DNA from: Sanghuangporus weigelae
Taxonomy: Eukaryota; Basidiomycota; Agaricomycetes; Hymenochaetales; Hymenochaetaceae
Length of the DNA stretch: 64,000 nucleotides
NCBI GenBank assembly: GCA_033182465.1
Contig: CP137320.1
Coordinates: 2,232,001-2,296,000 of the forward strand
Direction of reading: 5' to 3'
The position numbers and the translations under genes were made by a program. Below, one piece after another: positions 52,730 through 63,948 of this stretch; the first letter of the stretch is position 1, and every line of letters starts with the position of its first letter. The notes beneath the pieces are model-generated. The model did no database searches. It was given only the letters and a program-made list of their open reading frames with translations, and was not told the DNA's origin.

Positions 52730-54900
52730 ATAGCCTCACATACAAGAGTAAGAAAAGGCTCCTATCAGGGCGTCAATACGTGCAACCTTTGCCTGAACGC
52801 GCGCCTAACGCATTGCGATCGTCTTGTTGTATGCATCTAGGGACCAAGCTATGATTCGTCTCTCTCGTCCGCACCTATCGACTCGTGACTGAACTTTCTT
52901 TCTTCTATGTCAAGGCCGGTGGTGGTCCATGATGGCATTCTGATGTAACTTTGGCTGCCTCTTCCGGTCTTCTTCTCGATATGCATCTAGGGAACAGGAA
53001 CATGAGGGATCTTGTGACTGAATCTGATCCTTGTCTAGAGAAAGTTATCTGCATCGATGATGTAAAACAAGCGTTTGCCTTTCATCTTCACTGTGACAAA
53101 GATGAAGGGTTTGTGAAGGGACGAACGACTCGGACTTTGACTTCCTATCATGGGGCGAAGGTCAGGATTGGCAAGTGCGTATGTGTTGCGCGCTTCATCG
53201 TGACTCATCGCCTCAAACGAAGGTTTGATTATGGAAAGATTCCCGAAGTTAGAAGCGAAAGGTGCGGTTATGTGCGCTCGACTTTATGTAGAGAACTTCT
53301 GACTGACCCATATTCACATCAAGACTACATGTATGAAGCATAGTTGAGGCATAATTCCAATCAGATCGTGATAATGTGCGCTATGGCGGTAATATCCCAC
53401 ACAAACTTGGATTTGTGCTTGACTCGTTCTCTTCCGCCAAGAGGTCTCATACCCGGGAAGTTGATCAATTTACTCCTCTCAGCTTCCTAGGCACATGCCG
53501 CAGTCCTCACCTGCATCGATTCCCCTCTGAGTCAAATATTCAGGACCGGTTTCCGAGGAGTGGGCCTGTCTGCTTGCAGGAAGCTTTTCGTTTCGTGCGT
53601 TCGATTGATAAAGCAAGCTTCCGATTGACTCATTCTCTCATCCAGGCGTGTATTACGTTCAACTAATACTTATCTGCCTTATTCTATGAACCCAATTCTG
53701 TTGGTGGAGTCGATTCTAATTGGGTCACGATAGACAACACGAAACTCTCACCAAACGGGAATGGATCTTGTCTATTTCATCCGTGATACGGTCTCTTTGT
53801 TGATACGTTTTGTCGACGGGAATTCTCATGCCATTCTTTAGTCAAATACTCGGACAGCTGTTCAGTCTGCTTGCGAGATGTTTTCCACCTGCACGTAAAC
53901 AAGTCGCATTGACCTATATCCTCATCAGATCTAGTCGTATGAAGCGCAATTGGGGTATAGCTCCTATCAGGTTGTGATAATCTCTTCACAGACATATTTA
54001 TTTTTTGTTCATTCGTTCTACCAGGATGCTTTATGTTCACGAAGTTGGACAGGTTGCTCGAGACTTTCCTTGGAAGGTTCCTGAGCGCACTTTGCAGCCT
54101 TCGTCTTCTTCGAATTCCTTCTCACGAGTTAAATTTTCAGGACCGACTTCCGAGGACTGGACTTAACCCGCTCGCGGGAAGTTTTCGTTTCCTATGTCCG
54201 ATTTGATACAGTAGGCTTCTGTTTGACTCATTCTCTGCATCAAGATGTATATGAGCTACGTGTATATTGTATTCAGTTCAACCTATCTGCGCACTGGAGC
54301 GACTAGAATTGGAGTCTAATCGGGCTGCGACAAATCACACGAAGCTCGTACGAGGCGGAGACGGATCATCCGCATCTTATCCGAGATAAGGTCCGCGTCT
54401 CGATTCGTTTTGTCGCAAGAGAAATTCTCATGTCATTCTTTAGCGAAATGCGTGGAAGGCTGCTTGGTCTACTGTGCTTGGAAAAAAAGGTTTCCAACCT
54501 CGACCTGCATGAAAACACATTCAAACCCTACTTCCTTTCCAAAGCAAACCGGTTTCCGAGGACCAGACTCATTTGCTTGCAGAAGGCTCTCGGTTCTCGG
54601 AATGATGTAAAATCCTGGGTTGTCTTCGTACGAGGGGGACTACAGAATGCGTGCCGGCTTGACTCAACGAGGCTGGTCGAGTCTTGCTCCAGGACGGCCG
54701 CCCGTGTTCTTTCCGATGATTCTTGTTGGAAAATTGTAATATACTATCCCACGGAATTTCTTGGAGACTCCCTCTCAGTCCTTGTTACAGAACTGATAGC
54801 GCCGAAAACACGCAGTCAAATTGTGCTAGTCGGTTTACGATTGATCGAAATAACTCCGGGTGACCTTCGAAAATAACAGACTATTAAAGTGGATACGATC
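52730..54900 (+). repeat. Diverged tandem array, period about 600 bp
   Basis: Several strings recur at about 600-base spacing. gtatgaagc occurs at 53331 and 53937. caggaccg...ccgagga occurs at 53541 and 54139, with a further copy at 54548. attctcatg.cattctttag occurs at 53822 and 54424. ctcctatcagg occurs at 52761 and 53960. Two nearly full units are about 53331-53936 and 53937-54530, with partial units on both sides; the third is about 190 bases short. Identity by eye is roughly two thirds over matched blocks, so the array is old. Copies of the ccgagga block translate alike (QDRFPRSGPVCLQEAFRF and QDRLPRTGLNPLAGSFRF), hinting that the unit was once coding. Confidence 0.7.
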
Positions 54901-55149
54901 TCAAGCTTCCTGGTATTCCGATTTCGAACGGGAGTTTGATCGGTGACCATGATTGCGGTGGTTAGACGGCCTCTTTCAGAAAAGAGGCGGAAGATCATTG
55001 ACCAAAAACTTGGGTTCACTGCATAGAAAAGCTTTTCGGTATTCCCGTTCTGCCGTTTATAGCACTTAGCTCTTTATCAAATGGAGGGGAGGAACACCTA
55101 CTAATGTTGATTTGGTATACTTCTGGATCTTGGACCTATCTAGAAGCAA

Positions 55150-55400
55150 GGTCCGGGAATCGGGAATACAAATTTGGTCGGGTAAGTCTCCTGATGCTGC
55201 CTCGAACATCTTCTGTGTGCTATTTTTGAAACTGAAGGAGTACCTTTGATGAACATTGCCATGTTATTCTGGACTCTCGTCTTGATGCACCCCAATGGGA
55301 AGTATGCCTACTGGCAATGATGTAAAATGCTTTCGAAGCGAGATTCGGCGTCCTGGAGTTGAAGGTTAGTTCGCTACCCCCTGATGCCTCGAATTCTTTC
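55150..55400 (+). repeat. Local diverged duplication, spacing about 190 bp
   Basis: The text around 55170-55205 (taagtctcctgatgctgcct...) recurs at about 55365-55400 (ttagttcgctaccccctgat...) with scattered changes. Each copy is preceded by gga/gatt-rich text. A gatgtaaaatg string at 55320 also resembles gatgtaaaa strings at 53057 and 54604 inside the larger array. Confidence 0.45.
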
Positions 55401-55877
55401 GCCCCAACGGATTACGTAGGATATGAGAGAGTCCGGATATAAATATGCTCACTGACTATGTCGCTGTTAGGATTTATTTTGGATGAACTTCTTGAGTCTT
55501 GAATCTTGAAATACTCTACCGAAACTACTGGTCTTTCCTTTAGCTGGTCTTTCAACTTCTCAGGATTAGTTTCGGCAGGATAGAGCATATTTCAGGAGGA
55601 CGAATGCTCCACACGAGCGGATTCTTTGTTCAGTTCTCAAAATATATTGAAGTTCTATATCTACGCAGGTCCTTGGCGAGTATCTTAGTATAGTAGTAAG
55701 GCATGTTTCTAGCGTGAATGAACTTGTTTGTGATCTAGTCATATGCGCATGATGTCTTCCAAGAAAACATCTAATTCGAATTTCTTTGTTCCGGTAGGGA
55801 GGGTTTTTCTCATTCCAGGTGGCATGAGCTGCAATCAGTATGCTGGGGTGATCTGTATTTCTCTTCAATTTCGTGAA

Positions 55878-56135
55878 TGGTTGATTATGAGCTGCGCAAT
55901 TTCATTGGAATGCTTCAGCGACTGTCAGCCAAAATGAAATCGTACATTTGATTTGAAGCACAGTAGGATAAATCCTTAATCCAATGCAAGCCGTGTGGGG
56001 GGATCTGGTATCCATACATGGTCGTTTACGAGCTACGCGATTTTATTGAAATAGTTCAGCGACTGTCAACCGGAATGAAATATTACTTCTGAACCAGTAG
56101 GATTGATTACTACTCGGTATTTATGCAAGCACGAT
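55878..56135 (+). repeat. Diverged tandem duplication, period about 140 bp
   Basis: The block at 55886-55940 aligns with 56027-56081, and flanking text (cagtagga, atgcaagc) keeps the same spacing. On the + strand both copies read YELR(N/D)FI(G/E)(M/I)(L/V)QRLS(A/T)(K/G)MK. Differences are mostly transitions and often at third codon positions, as expected if the unit was coding when it duplicated. No intact gene remains around it. Confidence 0.7.
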
Positions 56136-56209
56136 CCATCTTTCCATCAGATCAATCTCAACAATACGGTAGCAGAAAGAATGATTGATGACATTTTCAC
56201 GCACGTGTA

Positions 56210-56442
56210 CTATTCGGTCTCCAACGTTTCACGGAGCATGCACGGCGTAGTCTGCCTATGAATGAGCAGGTCCTCTGGTAGCCGTGCTGGCCGCATTTGG
56301 GTGTCTTGAGCGCATACAATTCGGCAAAGCGAGGTCAGCAGATGCAGAGACGGATTATTTGGGATGTAAGCTCACCGTCGTTCGGAAGGTCATTCAACGT
56401 CACGAGCGGAGCACTCTTCTCTAATGTCTCAATCGAGGGTCC
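56210..56442 (-). pseudogene. Orphan C-terminal gene tail with intron, 5' part missing
   Basis: On the minus strand an acceptor (tattacgcag) at 56443 opens an exon reading GPSIETLEKSAPLVTLNDLP and ending ND before a consensus donor gtgagc (intron 56375-56305, 71 nt, acceptor ctcaag). The next exon stays in frame through TQMRPARLPEDLLIHRQTTP and CMLRETLETE to TAG at 56212-56210. Matching splice sites and an open frame across them argue for a real coding history. Upstream on this strand lies only the EGT1 promoter and 5' end, with no plausible first exon. I read it as a gene remnant cut by the EGT1 side. A very small intact gene cannot be excluded. Confidence 0.45.
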
Positions 56443-56477
56443 CTGCGTAATATGTAGGTAACACACCCTCCCAATGC

Positions 56478-56487
56478 TTTATATAAG
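56478..56487 (+). promoter_or_regulatory. TATA-like box of EGT1
   Basis: The string tttatataag lies about 70 bases before the EGT1 ATG, a usual distance for a fungal TATA element with a short leader. Confidence 0.5.
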
Positions 56488-56551
56488 TCGCAGCAAGCCA
56501 TCACCTCGCTTCATTTCTGGCCCGCCGTTTGGCCATTGACTGGCATCGAAT

Positions 56552-59500
56552 ATGCTCTCGCGCGGTGTGCAGCCTCAGATAATCGACGTTCGCACCGCGG
56601 ACACGGTAGATGTACCCGAGAATGGAAGTGGGAGTGCCGACCTGCGCGAGCAGATTGTTCAAGGGCTCAGCAATTCCACAGGACAAAAGACACTTCCGAC
56701 GATGCTGCTCTACGACGAACATGGTTTACGCCTCTACGACGCCATAACCACCGACTGCCCGGAATACTACCTTTTCGCGTCAGTCTCTTTGGTCAAATGC
56801 GACCCGAACTCCGATCACTTACTGATCATTTTTGAATTTATTATTAGTGCCGAAGAGGAAATTCTAAAGAACAATGCGGATGACATCGTGCGTCTGATGC
56901 ACGCTCGCGATGCGGAGGCGGGTGCCCAAGTCAAGCCTGTTGTCCTTGAGCTGGGTGCAGGGTGAGTGTATGCGTCGCGTCTGTTCTATATATGCGTCTT
57001 TTTGTGGGTCCACCACGACGCGTCTTTGCTTTCACTTATCTCCGCGTCGATAAGTATCTTATCTCCTTTACCTCTTGACCGTGATCATCCTTGTAATTGA
57101 ATTGGAACGGTCAAAAGCATCCGTTATCCGCAGGATGCTGACTCGCTTTTATGCAGGGCGCTTCGCAAGACTTCCCATATTCTTCTGGCCTTATCTAGAC
57201 TTGCATCTTCTTTGAGGGACTCCATCACAGATAACGTTAAGGAGCATATAACTTATTTCGCCCTTGACCTAGAGAGACGCGAATTGGAACGTACTCTCTC
57301 AGAAGTCATGGCTGATTATGGCGAGGAGCTGAAGGGAAAGGTCGAGACAAAGGGAATGTGGGGCACCTATGACGGTGGACTAAAATTCGTTCAGGAAGGC
57401 GGGCTAGATGTGAAGTCCGAAGCAATACCCTCCTCCTTGGCAACTCACAACGACTATATCAAGCATAGCGATGACGACACGCCGACCGCTGAACGTGGCA
57501 ACCTGTATAGATTGCACAGAGATGATTCTCCTCATTCTTCGAGGTCGGACGATTGGTCTTCCCAGACTTCCAGCACGCGTGCCACTTCAATTAGTCCACC
57601 GTCCACGCCGGATTCCGATGATGATTGGCCCCAGAAGTCGGCAGCACCTCCTTTGCATCTTCTCTTTCTTGGCTCGTCCCTCGGGAACTTTGATCGTGAG
57701 ACGGCAACGTCCTTCCTTCGCTCTCTTCCTTTGAGGCCTGGATCTGGCGACACGCTGCTGATCGGACTGGACCATGACAATACTAAGGATAAGGTTGAGT
57801 TAGCATATAATGACCCAAAGGGAGTCACGAAGGACTTTATCATGAACGGTCTAAAGGTTGCTGGGAGGGCGCTTGGTAACGAAGGCCTATTCACGGAGGG
57901 CAAATGGGAATATGTGAACAAATACAACGTTGCTGAACGTATGGTGACTTCACATCTCGCCGTTATTCAGTGTAAAGTGACTGGATCTTTAGGTCGTCAT
58001 GAAGCTTATTACAAGTCGACACAAGATCAGAAAATTGCGATCCCGGGTACTGACAAACTCGTATCCGTCTTGGCGGGAGAACTTGTTAACATCGAAATTT
58101 CAGTGAAGGTCAGCACAACTGTCCTTTTCCTATCGGCATAAGGTCACTCAATGACTTCGTTGCCAGTTTTCGGACAAGGATGCACACACGATGTTCACCG
58201 ATGCAGACCTTCGGCCCATTATGCGATGGACTGACCCAGCAAACCAATATTCCTTGTGGTTGCTTGAACGCCCGCCGTTTACGTTCCCATTGCTCAAATC
58301 ACCCGATCCGTTCGGCGTCCCTAAACTTGATGATTGGAGAGTGATGTGGAGGGCCTGGGATGCAATTACTCTCGGCATGATCCCAAGATCCATGTTATTC
58401 ACGAGACCAATTGACCTGCGGCATATTTGTCTGTTCTACTTGGGACATATTCCGGCATTCTTGGACATTCATCTTAGCAGATTGCTTGGGGAACCTCACA
58501 CTGAGCCAGAGTACTTCAAGAATATTTTCGAGGTAAGGATGACCTCAACATTTCCAAAGTTACCAAAAACTGACGACTTCTTACAGCGAGGAATCGATCC
58601 CCACGTAGACGATCCTTCTCAGTGCCATGTATGCGCTTCGGTTCAACAATAAGTCTACCAAATCTGATCAGGTACTTTGACAGCCTCATTCTGACGTACC
58701 GCAAAACGACGAAGAGTGGCCAACGCTAGAATCTATTTTGCAATTCCGTGATCGCGTGCGAGCACGTCTGACGCGCCTTTACGACGATATAGCGTCCGGA
58801 AGACGCGAACTCACAAGAAAAGTTGGACGTGTTCTTTTCATGACTTACGAACATGAGGGTTTCCATGCGGAGACTCTGCTCTATATGCTCCTTCAAGGTG
58901 CCACAGGAGTATCCGGTGGTACTCTACCTCCTCCAGGATTCACAACGCCTAACTGGAAACTTCTTGCGAAGAATTGGGACGCTGGTCCTACACCTGCCAA
59001 GTCGACAGTCACTTTGGGACCTGAGACGATCGTCCTGGGCCACGATGATCGCGAGGAGTTGGATGAAGACCCCGAAAAGAGTACTATTGTTGATGGAGTT
59101 GAATTTGGGTGGGACAACGAGCATCCGAAGCGGGAGATGCATGTTGATGAGTTTCGGATCGAGTGGAGACCTGTGTCTAATGGACAGTTCTATGAATTCT
59201 TTAATGGAGAAGGTAAAGACAAGGTTGAGCTGCCCGCAAGCTGGGTAGAGATCGATGGAGAGGTTCAGGTGCGATTGACACTTCGCGTGCTAGTATTCCC
59301 GACTGATTTTATTTACGTTCAGGTTCGCACACTCTACGGACCCATACCGCTGAAGTATGCGAAACATTGGCCTGTACTCACGTCGTACGAGAACTTGTCC
59401 AAGTATGCCCAAGTTCAAGGCGGACGCCTACCGACCGAGGCGGAGCTTCGCCTTTTCTTTGATAGGTTCGAGAGCGGCTACGAGGGCGGAGCGAATGTTG

Positions 59501-59970
59501 GATTCAGAAACTGGCACCCTGTCCCGTGAGGAATCTGCCTGAGTCCTAAAGAAGAAGATGACTGATCGAATGACAGAGCCACGACGGGAGGAATGAGGGA
59601 TGGTGGCAAGGGACATAATGGAGGAGTCTGGGAGTGGACTTCGACATTGTTTGATAGATATGAGGGATTCGTCCCATCAAAACTGTACCCAGGGTCGGTC
59701 TGATAGGTATCATCAGAAGAGAATCGTCGAGCTAACGACTTTGTATCAGGTACTCGACGGACTTCTTTGATGGCAAGCATCAAGTCGTGGTAAGCAAATT
59801 TATCATTAGTGAAATCATTTCCTCGCTTCGTGTTAAACATTTGCAACATATAGATTGGGGGATCGTACGCGACGATACCTCGCATATCCGAAAGGCGGTC
59901 GGTTCGTAACTACTACCAGCACAACTATCCGTACGCTTGGGTCGCGGGACGTGTCGCCCACGATGCGTAA
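56552..59970 (+). CDS. EGT1: Ergothioneine biosynthesis protein Egt1 (EgtD methyltransferase fused to EgtB-type sulfoxide synthase)
   Basis: Starts MLSRGVQPQIIDVR at 56552 and ends at 59968-59970 after WVAGRVAHDA. The N-terminal half is the histidine trimethyltransferase: PTMLLYDEHGLRLYDAITTD, CPEYYLFA, the SAM-binding LELGAG joined by an intron of about 195 bases to ALRKTSHIL, LLFLGSSLGNFDRE, and GLDHDNTKDKVELAYND. A Ser/Asp-rich insert of about 85 residues lies before LLFLGSS. The C-terminal half has a DinB-like domain with the iron ligands HEGFHAE and FYLGHIPAFLDIHL, then the FGE-sulfatase fold (FRIEWRPVSNGQFYEF, GGRLPTEAELRLFF, WEWTSTLF, VIGGSYATIP). The enzyme makes hercynine from histidine, then couples it to cysteine with oxygen. 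A separate PLP lyase (Egt2) finishes the pathway and is not in this window. About eight introns. Intact as read. Confidence 0.96.
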
Positions 59971-60398
59971 ATGTTGTAACAGATACGAAAATGGGCTGAT
60001 TCAAGCTCAAACCCAAAAAGTGAAATGATAAGATGGAATATGATGTATGATATGGACTTTATTCAGTGGACAGGCTTGAATGCATGAACAAGGAAATGTA
60101 TGACTTCATTTCGTGTTTCACATTTCGATGCAAGGATCACAAAACGAGGACTAATGCAGCGAAACAATCTGAACACGACAATACCGGTACTACTTGCGAA
60201 AGTCCACAAGCTGCAGAAACCGAGACATCAAAACAAACAGAGAATAAACGAAACAATAACGATTTTGGCTTTCCGTAAGATAACATAGTCAGCGCAGTCG
60301 GAGAACAAAAAAAATGAGACAAGAGTTCATGAGCTCGACAAAACTTAGCAATCCACTTCTCGTAATGCCGTCTAGTTGCAATGTGGTCGAACGAAGTT
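59971..60398. other. Intergenic between convergent genes
   Basis: 428 bases with two facing 3' ends, A-rich (aaacaaacag, acaaaaaaaatgag). No gene supported. Confidence 0.4.
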
Positions 60399-61894
60399 CT
60401 AGCCCCACATACGGGCGATGTTCTGCAACAACTAGGAGGAGCGTAAGTAAATGCTATAGACACAGTAAAATCAGAAATGTAACATACCCTGTGGCGTCGC
60501 GGTACTGAAGGAAGACGCTGTGCATCTGAACGACGAAGCACATTTCCATCCTGGAGTCATGAGTAAAATGAGACCTTGTTTTACCAGGATAAGAGGTAGT
60601 TTCATACCTTAGAAGCATACACAACGGGCTCGTTGGCATCAACTTCTTCGGGATGGTGAACCTCTTCGTTTTTAAGGATCACCTTAGCAGGAGCCCATGC
60701 CTGCTCTGCATTGACGAGAGTAGCTTCTGACTCAAGTGAGGACCGGTTCAACCTCGGCTGCGGGACAGAGTTTGCGCGGGGGCCAGAGTAAGACTCCATA
60801 CGGGCATGCGCCTGACGCTGAGAGTGGGCCTCGTAATGGGGTATTGAGTGGCGCTTGCTCGATTGTCCCTCTCGAGGCGCAAACATAAGCTCAGAGCGGA
60901 CATCCCGACGTTTGGTGTAACGAAGAGGGGACTGGATGTCCGCACGGAACTCTTCCTCGTATTGCCCATCATGGTGGGGGCGGCTAGTTCTCACAAGTCT
61001 CTGCTTTGGATGATCGATGCTCTGGTTTCTGGAGTAACGAGGTCGTGCGGCATCGCCAACCAGTTCAGTTTGCACGCTGTTGACCGTCTCCGTGAAACTA
61101 CGCCGGGATGAGACTGGCCTGGGGTAATCGTGCGCGGCGTCCATATGTCGTACGACTACAGAGTAAGACGACTCCGGAGGAATCGAGGGGATTGAACGCG
61201 ACGGCATCTTTAGCATGTCAAAGATCTGCTCAATCGTCTGTGAGTCCCGGGAGTCGAACGGCTCGTATATTAAGTCCGCCGAACTAAAATGGACATGCTT
61301 CGGCGGTGCGGAATTGCGACGGCGGGACCTCTGAAAACAAGGTAAGGGAATTTGTTGCGAAAAATTGAAGGTAAACTCACGCCTGGTTGGCACAGAGACG
61401 ACCTACGAGGTCGAGTCGCATTGTCTGTAGGCTGATATTAAAGGTCAGAGTTGCGCATATAAGAAATAATTGGATCAGTCACGTACTATGCTTGCACCAG
61501 GCGTCGTCGACCGGGAATCGTCTTCGCGCTTGAATGATTCGGAAGTAGCGATATACTCTTTCATCTCATGCTTGCTCTGAGGATCTAAAGTGGAAAGTGG
61601 TTAAGTGCTGCTTTCAATCTGTCATCGGCGAACTATCATTTACAAGAATTGCGATTTGAGTGTTTCGCTCTGGCGTGGTTGGGTGGTGGCGGAGAGTAAT
61701 AGTCTTTGTCGGGCCTAGCCTCCCTGGAAATGAACTCTCTAGATTGTCTGGAGTTCTTCGTCGCTCCCTTCTGTGGAAAACAAGTCAGAATGAACGAACG
61801 AATGATAGAGTTTGTATTGACAGACCTCTGCATGATGATGCTTTGTAGCACTGGAGGACTTTGGCGCAGAGATGTATTCCGCGAGACCGTTCAT
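60399..61894 (-). CDS. Hypothetical basidiomycete protein, disordered and basic
   Basis: Starts at the ATG at 61894-61892 (MNGLAEYISAPKSSSATKHH). Small exons follow: KGATKNSRQSREFISREARP, DPQSKHEMKEYIATSESFKR, then the main exon from RSRRRNSAPPKHVHFSSADL to NEPVVYASK (ending near 60606). It is rich in Arg, Ser, His and Pro, with a short more ordered part SQTIEQIFDMLKMPSRSIPS. The last two exons are uncertain. The version consistent with splice phases reads DGNVLRRSDAQRLPSVPRRH and then LLQNIARMWG with a stop at 60401-60399. A different phase of the same exon reads MEMCFVVQMHSVFLQYRDAT, which looks equally protein-like. I do not recognise the family. Several exons with good splice sites support a real gene. 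Confidence 0.6.
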
Positions 61895-62230
61895 AGCGTT
61901 TAATGAAAATGTTCTGAGTGTGTTGAGATGGGGTAGAATGATTGTAATGAATGTTCATTCTAACGCAAGTCTGTAAATTTATACTAATTCCGTCGTGCAT
62001 TGTTCTGGCGAAAAATGGGTCTCGGAGGAGAACTGAGCCAAGTAATTGTTTACAGTTTAGTGAGGCAGAGACAGTCTCGGAACTTGTTTCGGCCAGGTGA
62101 GTGTCGATCTGTGTCGATCACTTCTTACCTCGGCATATGCCGAATCGACACACTGAGGATGCCTACGCACGGCGTGCTTGCCTGCATTCATTCCTTCAGA
62201 ACGTTCACGACGAGCGGCCTATTCTGCAAG
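61895..62230. promoter_or_regulatory. Divergent promoter region
   Basis: 336 bases between two outward-facing start codons. No TATA box or repeated motif stood out. Confidence 0.4.
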
Positions 62231-63948
62231 ATGTCTGCAACAACATCATCTCTCGATCAGGTATTTGCTACCTTGCTGACTCGGTCTACTCATTTCTGAC
62301 GTGTCATCGTCCTTGGGGACCTCCTATACAGGGTCACGAGCATGCGATCAACGCTTCCGACTACTATGCAAAGGGTCTGCTCATTCCGGCGGCGGAGGAA
62401 CATTACAAGGCCGCGGAGGCATTTCAGACATGCGTGAATCAGTCATCAGACGAACACGTATGTCGGTCATTTGTATCTTGGTTTCGTGCTCTTATTGTCA
62501 ATTTGAATCCTCTATGATGTCTATCCGTTTCACTTTCTCTACATTCTTGGCGGTAGACAAAAGAGACGTTGCGCAAGCTGTGCAATCACCACTTCTCTGT
62601 CGGAAAAGACTTACAACGACGTATCGCGAAGCTCAAAGAAGAGGGCAAAGATCCTTTATTGCCACAAATAAATCAGTCTCCCCGTGCCCCGTCTAAAGGC
62701 GGCGACCATGAAGCAGACTCCCGCTCTGGATCAGCATTGCAAGTTCGATCCCGTGTAAAGAATCTCGATTCATCAGCGACCACGTTCGATGAATCGTTCA
62801 TGGTTTTAAATCAACAGGTGCTCATTCTTAATATTGTCTGGTTTTCCCTGATTGACGGAATCTTTTGAATTTCGGACTGAATTACACAGACTGAGAATGG
62901 TGGAGAAGACTCCCCTTTTGATTTGTTTTGGAAAGTGACTGGGGAGATCATGTATAACTTATCTCAACCCATGTCCTTCCAGACTGCCGCTATGGCAGCA
63001 CTGGATGCCGTTGAAAGCCGTACAGCTTCCACACAGTCGCACCCGGAAGGAAATGGTACCGACTCTGGAACACAAAATCCAAAATTAGTCACTCCAATTA
63101 GCTCGCAGAAGAAATCGGAAGTAAAGGAATCATTGTCTGCAGATACTGATGACTTTGATCTCGACGATGATGGTAAGTCGCCTTCTCTATTGTCAGCTAT
63201 GCTTTCTAAGGTGTCCTACCCTCCGTTGTCAGAATATGATTCACTGGATGACTTTTGCTTTGTACCGTCGTCTTCGTCTTCCGATCTTTCGTCATCGGCT
63301 CACTTAAAGCGCGAAAATGCGGAACTCAAGTCCAAACTGGAGGCTATGGAGAAACATATGAGTGCAGTTCGGAGGCAAATTAAACTCCGGAATGAGCAGG
63401 ACCAGCATCTACGTGACAACATCATGCTCGCCCGCAAAGAGGTCTGTTTTTCCAGCTGCATTTCAGGCTGCATTACCTAGATCAAAATGCTTATCCTACG
63501 TAGGCTCAACGTGCAATGGCTGCTTCAACATGTTTCGCTCCCATGAACTCAATGGCAAGTCTAGCTGGCGTTAGCTCATCACCACTGGCTTCAAATCCAG
63601 CGCAGGGCGTAGGGATCACTAATCGTGATAGGGAGCCAGGCCTCTTACGTCGAATCAAGGAACTGGAAGACGAGCTCCGTGTCGTCCGTTTGGAGAACGA
63701 GAAGCAGGTTTGACACTGTTCCACTTCCCGTTTCCCCTCGCTCAAGCGTTATTCTTACTCTTTTTTTACAGAAAGCAAGCATTGCGAAGTTCCGAGAGCG
63801 GTGGGAGAAGCTCAAGGAGTCCGCAAAGCGAAAGAAGGCTGCGAAGGCCAGTGCCGCGGGAGGCTTAAGCACTGGCGTTCAGGAGCGCATTGATGAGGAT
63901 CCAGAGGGAGAAGCTGCCGCAGAGGCTAGCGCAAAAGAAGGGAATTAA
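62231..63948 (+). CDS. MIT-domain and coiled-coil protein, possibly Atg38/NRBF2-like
   Basis: Starts at 62231 with a ten-codon exon (MSATTSSLDQ), then an intron 62261-62331. A MIT-like helical hairpin follows: INASDYYAKGLLIPAAEEHY, KAAEAFQTCVNQSSDEHTKE, TLRKLCNHHFSVGKDLQRRI, AKLKEEGKDPLLPQ. The middle has TFDESFMVLNQQ, DLFWKVTGEIMYNLSQPMSF and an acidic stretch TDDFDLDDDEYDSLDDFCFV. The C-terminal half is a long coiled coil (LKRENAELKSKLEAMEKHMS, LLRRIKELEDELRVVRLENE, KFRERWEKLKESAKRKKAAK). An N-terminal MIT followed by a coiled coil is the plan of Atg38/NRBF2, a subunit of the autophagy PI3-kinase complex, but MIT plus coil also occurs in other trafficking proteins, so this is a candidate only. 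At least four introns; stop at 63946-63948. Confidence 0.75.

Larger units (their letters stand above)
52444..56551. other. Decayed, repeat-rich region between SRR1 and EGT1
   Basis: Over 4 kb with no intact gene. It holds the SRR1 promoter (left), a diverged tandem array (about 52.7-54.9 kb), smaller local duplications (about 55.15-55.40 and 55.88-56.13 kb), an orphan spliced gene tail (56,210-56,442) and the EGT1 promoter (right). Longer open frames (52,951-53,343 and 54,430-54,876, + strand) fall in the repeats and match no family I know. They look like remnants of a repeated coding sequence. Confidence 0.6.

Noticed and set aside
52951-53343. 130-codon + strand frame as a real gene
   Set aside because: It starts from a non-ATG codon, lies within the diverged repeat array and shows no known domain. 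Better read as remnant sequence.
56501-56722. Minus-strand open frame overlapping the EGT1 5' end
   Set aside because: It mirrors the first EGT1 exon and has no domain or splice partner. The EGT1 coding strand is certain.
60454-60600. Exon phase reading MEMCFVVQMHSVFLQYRDAT in the hypothetical gene at 60.4-61.9 kb
   Set aside because: Attractive as protein text, but its phase does not match the upstream donor (AAG/gtatga) or the downstream acceptor. The other phase is consistent at both ends, so it was preferred with reservation.
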